From assembly GCA_005792225.1 (NCBI GenBank), contig SXSP01000344.1, positions 1-5,085 on the forward strand: a stretch of DNA of 5,085 nt, given 5' to 3'. The DNA comes from Bdellovibrionales bacterium. GTDB taxonomy: Bacteria; Bdellovibrionota; Bdellovibrionia; Bdellovibrionales; JAMPXM01. The notes under the pieces were generated by a model, which did not search any database, had not been told where the DNA came from, and worked only from the letters and a program-made list of their open reading frames with translations. Both the position numbers and the translations under genes were made by a program. Below are positions 1-4,431 of the stretch, in pieces (positions within the stretch are counted from its first letter, which is position 1; every line of letters starts with the position of its first letter).

Positions 1-246
1 CCCCGCGCGCAAATCCCCAAAAAAGACGTGCAAGTGGGTGACAAATTCCACGCGGATTCCGGCCAAGGTCACACCCAGGTCGTGACGGTCACGGCTGTTT
101 CTGATCAACACGTGACTGTCGATGGAAACCACCCCCTCGCGGGTCAAGACCTCCACTTCGACGTCGAGATCGCGGAAGTTCGCGATGCGACGAAAGAAGA
201 AATGGCTCACGGTCACGCACATGGACCCGGTGGCCACAACCACTGA
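1..246 (+). CDS. slyD: FKBP-type peptidyl-prolyl cis-trans isomerase SlyD, C-terminal part (5' end outside window)
   Basis: The frame is open from base 1 and ends at TGA 244-246, giving the last 81 residues of a protein whose start lies upstream. SlyD is a cytosolic prolyl isomerase and chaperone; its insert-in-flap domain binds unfolded chains and its His-rich tail binds nickel and other metals. The diagnostic stretch is VDGNHPLAGQDLHFDVEI (window residues 40-57), the FKBP-domain return strand shared by SlyD proteins. The preceding 35 or so residues fit the end of the insert-in-flap domain. The tail HGHAHGPGGHNH is His-rich but much shorter than the long His/Cys tail of E. coli SlyD and has no Cys, so metal binding may be weaker. 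A GTG at 28 is inside the domain and is not the start. An intrinsic terminator follows about 50 bases downstream. Identification is firm; only the extent is incomplete. Confidence 0.93.
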   Translation, partial: PRAQIPKKDVQVGDKFHADSGQGHTQVVTVTAVSDQHVTVDGNHPLAGQDLHFDVEIAEVRDATKEEMAHGHAHGPGGHNH

Positions 247-264
247 GACGAACACTGAGACGAA
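241..264 (+). repeat. Perfect 12-bp tandem duplication across the slyD stop codon
   Basis: CACTGAGACGAA occurs twice back to back (241-252 and 253-264). The first copy holds the last His codon and the TGA stop. The second repeats the same His-stop unit immediately downstream, in frame. This looks like a recent slippage duplication in the 3' untranslated region; a functional role is not indicated. Confidence 0.85.
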
Positions 265-294
265 ACACAACGACCGATAAGTAAGTTCAATTGC

Positions 295-333
295 AAGCGG
301 GTTTGGTTCAGCACCAAACCCGTTTTGTTTTTA
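295..333 (+). terminator. Rho-independent terminator of slyD
   Basis: Arms CGGGTTTGGT (298-307) and ACCAAACCCG (313-322) form a perfect 10-bp stem with a 5-nt loop (TCAGC). The pairing extends by a G-U and two A-U pairs at the base. It is followed by the T-rich run TTTTGTTTTT (323-332). The T-run is on the plus strand, so it terminates slyD transcription. On the minus strand the sequence past the hairpin is CTTGCAATTG, a poor U-tract, so efficient termination of the convergent operon here is doubtful. The T-run overlaps the stop codon of the VOC gene (331-333). Confidence 0.9.
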
Positions 334-720
334 AAAGCCCGTTCCGTGGTAAACCGCTTCGATGTTATGGCCATCGGGATCGAGAACGAAAGCACCGTAA
401 TAATCTTTATGATAGTGGGGGCGAGGGCCGGGAGCGCCGTTGTCGCGACCGCCCGCCGCGAGCGCCGCCCGGTAAAAGGCATCCACTTGCTCCTGATTCG
501 CGGCCCGAAAGGCGATGTGAAGCGCCGGCTTGTTCGGCGTGCCCTCGTGGATCCAGAAATCCGGTTTGGGCGGAACCCCGTAGCCGACCACCGCGACTCC
601 GCCGGTCAGCTCTTTTGGGATCTCCATCATTTGTCGGTAGCCGAGCGGAGCTAGCGCCGCCTCATAAAAACGACGGCTTCGAACGGGGTCGCTCACTTGA
701 AGGCCGGTATGATCGATCAT
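331..720 (-). CDS. VOC family protein (glyoxalase/bleomycin-resistance/dioxygenase fold)
   Basis: This 129-aa protein is the length of a single-chain vicinal-oxygen-chelate protein made of two beta-alpha-beta-beta-beta modules. Module 1 begins MIDHTGLQVSD with the DPVRSRRFYEAALAPLGY helix (11-28). Module 2 carries ALHIAF (66-71), the QVDAFYRAALAAGG helix (78-91) and the closing strand YGAFVLDPDGHNIEAV (108-123). By family analogy the metal ligands would be H4, H68 and E121, all present. Members include glyoxalase-like lyases, thiol transferases and resistance proteins; the substrate here cannot be told. The ATG at 720 is preceded by AGGAG with 5-nt spacing. A longer frame back to a GTG at 882 would overlap the upstream gene by 150 bases and is rejected. 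It starts 13 bp after the SprT-like gene stop, so the two are probably co-transcribed. Confidence is high for the family, low for function. Confidence 0.88.
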   Translation of the reverse strand: MIDHTGLQVSDPVRSRRFYEAALAPLGYRQMMEIPKELTGGVAVVGYGVPPKPDFWIHEGTPNKPALHIAFRAANQEQVDAFYRAALAAGGRDNGAPGPRPHYHKDYYGAFVLDPDGHNIEAVYHGTGF

Positions 721-725
721 TTTGA

Positions 726-730
726 CTCCT
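726..730 (-). promoter_or_regulatory. Ribosome binding site of the VOC gene
   Basis: AGGAG on the minus strand, 5 nt before the ATG at 720. It fixes that start against the longer GTG frame, and it lies in the 13-bp gap just after the TAA (736-734) of the upstream gene, favouring coupled translation. Confidence 0.8.
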
Positions 731-733
731 GGT

Positions 734-1879
734 TTATCCCAAGAGTTTCCCCAGATTTCCCGCGCGACTGGCAACAGGTTTGTTGAGCGTGATCTTCGAT
801 CCGGCCTCCATCCCGGCGAAGTAGGAGCCGGAATCGAAGTTGTTCGTGCTCGAACGGGAGGTCCGAAGGTTCGGGTAAACACCTGCGATATAGCCGTCGA
901 GCTCGCGATCTTTCTTAAACGCGATAAGCGCCTGGCCGATCACGGTGGGCGTGTTCGCCGGCCTCTCGGCGTCACTCAACTTTTCTGAGAATCCTTCCAG
1001 AATTCCCAAGCGGTAGGATTTTCTCTCTACGCGATCCATCTTTCGACCTAATTCGCGCGCGGCCTGGTCCACCAAGATTTCAGTCTGGCCAACGAGGAAG
1101 TGATAAACATACTCGGCCATCAAAACGTTTTCGCGGGTCCCGATGATCTCAAGATGTTTCAACCATTCACCCCGACGGGTGTCGTAGCTCTGACCCAAGA
1201 CAACTTGAACAAAGAAGTGGCCCATGAGAATGCCGGCCACTTTTTTCTCGTGAATTTCCATCCGCTTGGATCCGGTCGAGATCAAAGCATGGACAAAGCG
1301 GGATTTCGGCCGATCCTCGAGATTATATTTGGAGTAAATTTCGCGGACCCGATTCATCGCGAGCGCCGCCTCGTGTTCATTCGCCGATGTCGCAAGCGCC
1401 AGGAGTTTACGCACCTTCTCGAGCATTTTTTCTGAAGCTTCGTCCGTTTTACCTTCGCGCCAGTCGAGGGGATGGTCCGCGAGGTTTACGGAAGCCCCCG
1501 TGAAAACCTCCGGCACCCCTAAACGGCGGCACGCGCGCTGGAAGCCCTCACCGTGGGCCGTCTCGCGCTCTCTGGTGACTTCATCGACGAGTTGGTGAGC
1601 CATCTCGTGTTTCAAAATTCCGACGACGTGAAACCAAGGATGATTAAGAAGCAGGCGCCGAGAAATCTCGATCGTGCGGGTTTCCCGGTGCCAACGTCCC
1701 CAAAAAGATTCGGAATCGGTGATCGTGAGAATGGCGGGGCGGAGCTGAATTTTTCGCGCGGCCAAAGTCGTTCGATATTCCCCGTAGAGAGCCTCGAGGA
1801 TGCGACGTTCCCAATCTCTCGTGTAAAAGCTGATATTGTCCTGCATGGCGATCTTTCTTCCGGCTTCCGGATCCTTCAT
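734..1879 (-). CDS. SprT-like zinc metallopeptidase domain fused to DUF2786
   Basis: With the ATG at 1879 the protein has 381 residues. The N-terminal SprT-like region holds FWGRWHRETRTIEISRRLLL (60-79) and the zinc motif HEMAH (91-95), with a further likely ligand in HGEGF (H109); the catalytic Glu is E92. No Cys-rich zinc ribbon follows, unlike classical SprT. A DUF2786 module follows at about 150-189 (MLEKVRKLLALATSANEHEA, then a REIYSKYNLE helix). The rest (about 195-381) fits the C-terminal region usual in DUF2786 proteins, including SYFAGMEAGSKITLNKPV (352-369). SprT relatives degrade DNA-protein crosslinks; DUF2786 has no known function, so substrate and role are open. The start is uncertain: a TTG at 1933 lacks a ribosome site, ATG 1879 has only a weak one, and ATG 1846 has GGAAGAAAG about 6 nt upstream. 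All three leave the domains intact. It lies 74 bp after the methyltransferase gene and 13 bp before the VOC gene. Confidence 0.88.
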   Translation of the reverse strand: MKDPEAGRKIAMQDNISFYTRDWERRILEALYGEYRTTLAARKIQLRPAILTITDSESFWGRWHRETRTIEISRRLLLNHPWFHVVGILKHEMAHQLVDEVTRERETAHGEGFQRACRRLGVPEVFTGASVNLADHPLDWREGKTDEASEKMLEKVRKLLALATSANEHEAALAMNRVREIYSKYNLEDRPKSRFVHALISTGSKRMEIHEKKVAGILMGHFFVQVVLGQSYDTRRGEWLKHLEIIGTRENVLMAEYVYHFLVGQTEILVDQAARELGRKMDRVERKSYRLGILEGFSEKLSDAERPANTPTVIGQALIAFKKDRELDGYIAGVYPNLRTSRSSTNNFDSGSYFAGMEAGSKITLNKPVASRAGNLGKLLG

Positions 1880-1907
1880 CTCATCAGTTGTACTTAAAAC
1901 GCACAAC

Positions 1908-1920
1908 CGGCGTTTCGCCG
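1908..1920 (-). other. Small hairpin in the methyltransferase-SprT intergenic gap
   Basis: CGGCG-AAA-CGCCG forms a 5-bp GC stem with a 3-nt loop on the minus strand, followed within about 10 nt by GTTTT. It lies after the methyltransferase stop (1954) and before the SprT-like gene. It could be a weak or attenuating terminator or a processing signal. The stem is too short and the T-run too distant to call a real terminator. Confidence 0.3.
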
Positions 1921-1953
1921 AACGAGAGAGCAATCACCGCGCCAATCCTGAGA

Positions 1954-3030
1954 TCAGACTTCGAGTTTGTAGCCGACCGCGAGTTCGCCGCGAACTTTTA
2001 CGCGCAAAGCTTCTTCGAGTTTGATCCCTTTCAGCGCGCCCACGGCCTTCTGCAGACTCTCGACGTCAGAAGTAAAAAACAGCGCGCGGAAATTTGTTGG
2101 ATGGCGGAGGCGCAAGCACTCTTCGATGATCTCACGGTACAGTTTCGGATTGTCCTCACGCTTTCCGAATTGGACTCCGAACGGAAGGTTGGCCACCACC
2201 GCCGTTACCGTTCCGCCTTGAAGGCCCGACTTGCGCGAATCACGTCGCTCCACCATGACGTGTTCGTTTTTCGGAAGATTCGCGCGCGCGATCTCCACCG
2301 CCTCGGGATCGATGTCGAGACCGATCAGCCTCGCATCCGGCGCGTACGAGTGAAACTCCGCTAGCAGGGTGCCCGAACCGCAGACGGGATCGAGCACGAC
2401 GTCATCGTTCTTTGGTGCCAGAGCGAAAGCCAGAGCCGCGGCCGCGGGAGGCGGAAGTGCTCCGCGACGCTCACTCAGTCTCTGATCTCGCCCTTCGGTA
2501 TCGCGCGCTTTTCTCAATGGCATTCCGAAGTAGTACGACTCATCGATGCAGAACATCCAGACTTCGTCTTCGATTTCGTTATCAAACTCGTATCCACGCG
2601 CCGACATTTCTCGCTCAAGAAAACGCGCGAGATCATGGCGCTGAAAATGTTTTCCGGTTACCGAAACGACGAGTCGTCGCGGTCCTGCTTCTTTCAAAGC
2701 TTCCGCCATGGATCCGAGTTGTCGCTGCGAGATCTTGAAGCGGCCAAAGACGGGACAGAAGAGAATCATCTCGGCAATGCGGAGGCGCGAGAGTCCTGCG
2801 TCGCTTTTGAGTTTATTCACGAACAAGAGATCGTGGTTCCGTTGGCGACTGATGAAAAGATTTTGTCTTCGTTCGATCGCCCCGACGTATGTCATTTCGC
2901 GCTTAAGTGAAGCGGCGAGACCGGGAGGAGCCTGGAGGAGCCAGCCCGTCGGAGCGGGGCCCGTGTGCTCTTTTGGACTCGTTACCGGACGGCGGGACTT
3001 GGAAGAATGGCGGGGAGCTGTCAATTTCAT
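1954..3030 (-). CDS. THUMP-type class I SAM-dependent RNA methyltransferase (Trm14/THUMPD-like, probable guanine-N2)
   Basis: This is a 358-aa protein. The N-terminal half (about 30-170) begins WLLQAPPGLAASLKREM and contains VVSVTGKHFQRHDLARFLER (121-140), fitting a THUMP-like RNA-binding region. A linker with RRGALPPPAAAALAFAL (188-204) leads into the Rossmann methyltransferase: motif I DPVCGSGTLLAEF (214-226), the acidic ribose-binding loop GLDIDPEAVEIARANL (237-252), and catalytic motif IV NLPFG (281-285). NLPFG, rather than the NPPYG of RlmL/RlmKL, is the form I associate with Trm14/THUMPD enzymes that make N2-methylguanosine in tRNA; the tRNA target is inferred. Residues 1-29 are basic, Ser/Pro-rich and probably disordered. 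The ATG at 3030 has no visible Shine-Dalgarno sequence, but a TATAGT box lies 8 nt upstream, so the transcript may be leaderless. The MAPEG stop is 32 bp upstream. Confidence 0.85.
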   Translation of the reverse strand: MKLTAPRHSSKSRRPVTSPKEHTGPAPTGWLLQAPPGLAASLKREMTYVGAIERRQNLFISRQRNHDLLFVNKLKSDAGLSRLRIAEMILFCPVFGRFKISQRQLGSMAEALKEAGPRRLVVSVTGKHFQRHDLARFLEREMSARGYEFDNEIEDEVWMFCIDESYYFGMPLRKARDTEGRDQRLSERRGALPPPAAAALAFALAPKNDDVVLDPVCGSGTLLAEFHSYAPDARLIGLDIDPEAVEIARANLPKNEHVMVERRDSRKSGLQGGTVTAVVANLPFGVQFGKREDNPKLYREIIEECLRLRHPTNFRALFFTSDVESLQKAVGALKGIKLEEALRVKVRGELAVGYKLEV

Positions 3031-3044
3031 GGCCCGGGACTATA
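3031..3044 (-). promoter_or_regulatory. Candidate -10 element giving a leaderless methyltransferase mRNA
   Basis: On the minus strand TATAGT (3044-3039) matches the sigma-70 -10 box at five of six positions. It is followed by the 8 nt CCCGGGCC and then the ATG at 3030. Transcription starting 6-8 nt past the box would begin at or next to the start codon. No good -35 hexamer is seen 16-18 bp upstream (GTAGTT and GGTAGT are the nearest), so the promoter is tentative. Confidence 0.4.
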
Positions 3045-3062
3045 GCCGAAATCGAAGAAGAA

Positions 3063-3455
3063 CTACCGATGAATCCCGAGAAACGAAAAAATTAACACCC
3101 CGATTGATCCCAAAGCCAGGCTCACGAAGGTGAGGACCATTCCCGCAATGCGACCTGGCGTCCCGCTGGAGCTTTTTGTGAGAGCCGCCGCGTGGAGAAT
3201 TCGGCCCACGAGCAGCAGCGTTCCCACCAGATGTAAATACACCACCGGAGCATCCATGTACTCGAGTGCGAAAAGAAGAATAAGCCCCATCGGCACGTAT
3301 TCCGAGTGATTTCCGAAGACCCGCATCATCCGCTCGAGTTCCGGGTGGCCCCCGTGACCGATGCCCACCCGATGTTTACGGCGCAAGCGTACGACTCGGT
3401 AGGAGTGGAGAACCGTCAGAAGACCGAAGGCTGCGAGATAAGGTGCGATGTGCAT
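3063..3455 (-). CDS. MAPEG family integral membrane protein
   Basis: The protein is about 130 aa with four hydrophobic segments, the MAPEG topology (membrane-associated proteins in eicosanoid and glutathione metabolism). With the start at 3455 these lie at about residues 2-19, 53-70, 71-90 and 102-126. Between the first two is the family signature region: the basic stretch RVVRLRRKHRVG, then HGGHPELERMMRVFGNHSEYVPM (two overlapping pieces, about 20-55). The GN-x-x-EYVP element with upstream Arg residues is typical of bacterial MAPEG proteins. Some members are glutathione transferases; most bacterial ones, including this, have no assigned reaction. The frame extends to an ATG at 3506, which adds 17 residues (MKNWTLFPPRPSASLPR) and has a GGGGTG 7 nt upstream, a passable ribosome site. 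I prefer 3455 because homologues usually begin just before the first membrane segment, although no ribosome site precedes it. It heads the minus-strand run and is divergent from the pilus-ATPase operon. Confidence 0.82.
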   Translation of the reverse strand: MHIAPYLAAFGLLTVLHSYRVVRLRRKHRVGIGHGGHPELERMMRVFGNHSEYVPMGLILLFALEYMDAPVVYLHLVGTLLLVGRILHAAALTKSSSGTPGRIAGMVLTFVSLALGSIGVLIFSFLGIHR

Positions 3456-3506
3456 GCGAGGGAGGCTAGCACTCGGTCGGGGAGGGAACAACGTCCAGTT
3501 TTTCAT

Positions 3507-3599
3507 TTTGAGACACCCCGGACCTTAAGAGCTCCGGGCGCGACTCCGATCAGTCACTTGAAGAACGAATAGAGGAACAGCCTTTGTCATGGAGGACGT
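3507..3599 (+). promoter_or_regulatory. Divergent intergenic region with a small inverted repeat
   Basis: This region must hold the promoters of both the minus-strand run and the plus-strand operon unless they lie inside the flanking genes. CCCGGA (3517-3522) and TCCGGG (3533-3538) are inverted repeats around a 10-nt spacer containing the palindrome CTTAAG (3524-3529) and, overlapping its end, GAGCTC (3529-3534). This could be an operator or a short hairpin. I find no convincing -35/-10 pair for either direction. Confidence 0.35.
3591..3595 (+). promoter_or_regulatory. Strong ribosome binding site of the 93-aa gene
   Basis: GGAGG lies 4 nt before the ATG at 3600. It is a full Shine-Dalgarno match and selects this start for a small gene that could otherwise be doubted. 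The overlapping ATG at 3589 is in another frame. Confidence 0.8.
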
Positions 3600-3881
3600 A
3601 TGCTGCATCTTCAGGGAAACTTACAAAATGTCTTCGATGCTCTCTACGAACTCGGCGTGATCGAGCCCGTGCTCAAAATGGACTGGAAGCCGACACTTGA
3701 AGAGATCGAACAGGGGAGCCAGGAACTTGATCGCGCCATCCGCGTGGTGAACACCTGCTCCGACGATCGTATCCAGCTCAAGACGGAGCTCGAGAAGCTC
3801 GATCGGCATTCCCTCGAAGTGCTTGCGATGGAGGTCGCCCGTGAATACGCCGGATATCACACGCGTGAAGAGCTTCACTAA
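3600..3881 (+). CDS. Hypothetical small soluble protein (93 aa), first gene of the CpaF operon
   Basis: I do not recognise a family. The 93-residue protein has no signal peptide or membrane segment, so it should be cytosolic. It is predicted by eye to be mostly helical: about 8-19 (LQNVFDALYELG-like), an acidic amphipathic helix at 32-49 (TLEEIEQGSQELDRAIRV), a charged helix at 55-67 and another at 69-84 (HSLEVLAMEVAREYAG). It has a single Cys (C53). The evidence that it is real is the GGAGG at 4-nt spacing, the continuous frame to TAA 3879-3881, and its tight overlap with the next gene, whose ribosome site and GTG start lie inside this one. It opens an operon with an exported cupredoxin-like protein and a CpaF ATPase, so a regulatory or adaptor role toward the pilus machinery is possible. 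The position resembles that of Bd0108 next to the Bdellovibrio flp genes, but Bd0108 is described as intrinsically disordered, whereas this looks helical; homology is not claimed. Confidence 0.8.
   Translation: MLHLQGNLQNVFDALYELGVIEPVLKMDWKPTLEEIEQGSQELDRAIRVVNTCSDDRIQLKTELEKLDRHSLEVLAMEVAREYAGYHTREELH
3830..3834 (+). promoter_or_regulatory. Ribosome binding site inside the 93-aa gene, for the cupredoxin-like gene
   Basis: GGAGG lies 6 nt before the GTG at 3841, within the coding sequence of the upstream gene. It decides the GTG at 3841 over the TTG at 3823 and the GTG at 3865, neither of which has a comparable site. Confidence 0.75.
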
Positions 3882-4431
3882 GATCGCGGTCTTTGCCACG
3901 ATCTTGACGATCGCCGCACCCTTGGCGCACGCCGAGTGGACGGTGGATTTCTCGCGTCGCTCGAAGGCGAAGCGTGAGGCCGATCTGCTTTCGCGGCAAG
4001 TGATGGAAGACACGAGCCGCGCACCGGCTTCGGTCACCATTCAGCCCGAAATCGCCGACGAAAAACCCGCTCCCGAGAAGGGCCTCTTCGATACGATCTT
4101 TGATGCGGGCGAGCCCGTTCAGGATCTCGTCATCATGCAAACGGATCGCGGCTTCGTTCCCGCCACCGTACGCGTGAGAAAGAACGGCCGCTACAAAATC
4201 CACGTCGTGAACGTGAACGAAAAAGAAAAAAACGTAAGCTTTATCCTCGAAGGCTTCTCCGAGCATCACGCGACTTACTACGGTAAGATCAAGGTGTTCA
4301 CGCTCGAGCCGAAGAAAGAGGGCACGTACTCGTTCCAGTCTCCCGAGACTTCGGCCGAGGGTAAGCTCATCGTATTTAATCCGCAGATCAACCTGCGCGC
4401 ACCGGCTTCCGCCGACGGGAGCCAGCGGTGA
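3841..4431 (+). CDS. Exported cupredoxin-fold protein lacking type-1 copper ligands
   Basis: From the GTG at 3841 the protein has 196 residues. A Sec signal peptide is clear: basic N-region (R8, K10, K14), hydrophobic core IAVFATILTIAAPL (15-28) and AHA|E cleavage after residue 31, so it is exported, probably to the periplasm. A charged linker (about 32-90) precedes a cupredoxin-like beta domain (about 95-181) with landmarks DRGFVPATVRVRKNGRYKIH (102-121), VVNVNEKEKNVSFILEGFSE (122-141), then FTLEPKKEGTYSFQSP (153-168) and GKLIVFNP (174-181). The pattern matches Cupredoxin_1-type domains, but the usual ligands are missing: N131 replaces the first His, SFQS stands where the Cys falls, and no Met or His follows near GKLIV. 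Copper binding is therefore unlikely and a structural or binding role is inferred. It overlaps the 93-aa gene by 41 nt and the CpaF gene by 4 nt. Family certainty is moderate; function is unknown. Confidence 0.85.
   Translation: MNTPDITRVKSFTKIAVFATILTIAAPLAHAEWTVDFSRRSKAKREADLLSRQVMEDTSRAPASVTIQPEIADEKPAPEKGLFDTIFDAGEPVQDLVIMQTDRGFVPATVRVRKNGRYKIHVVNVNEKEKNVSFILEGFSEHHATYYGKIKVFTLEPKKEGTYSFQSPETSAEGKLIVFNPQINLRAPASADGSQR

Noticed and set aside
262..280. FliA-like -10 box (CCGATAA) downstream of slyD.
   Set aside because: There is no matching TAAA-type -35 at the right spacing, and it is followed by a terminator rather than a gene on that strand.
295..333. Bidirectional use of the slyD terminator for the convergent minus-strand operon.
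   Set aside because: The stem is symmetric, but the minus-strand side lacks a U-tract (CTTGCAATTG), so only plus-strand termination is supported.
721..882. N-terminal extension of the VOC gene to a GTG at 882.
   Set aside because: It would overlap the SprT-like gene by about 150 bases, the added sequence is low-quality (Arg/Pro/Ser-rich shadow of the other frame), and ATG 720 has AGGAG at 5 nt and starts exactly at the VOC fold.
1888..2364. Plus-strand open frame opposite the methyltransferase gene.
   Set aside because: It is a shadow of the conserved methyltransferase coding strand; the product has no recognisable fold and no ribosome site.
3823..3840. TTG start at 3823 for the cupredoxin-like gene.
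   Set aside because: No ribosome site precedes it, and GTG 3841 has GGAGG at 6-nt spacing and gives a cleaner signal peptide.
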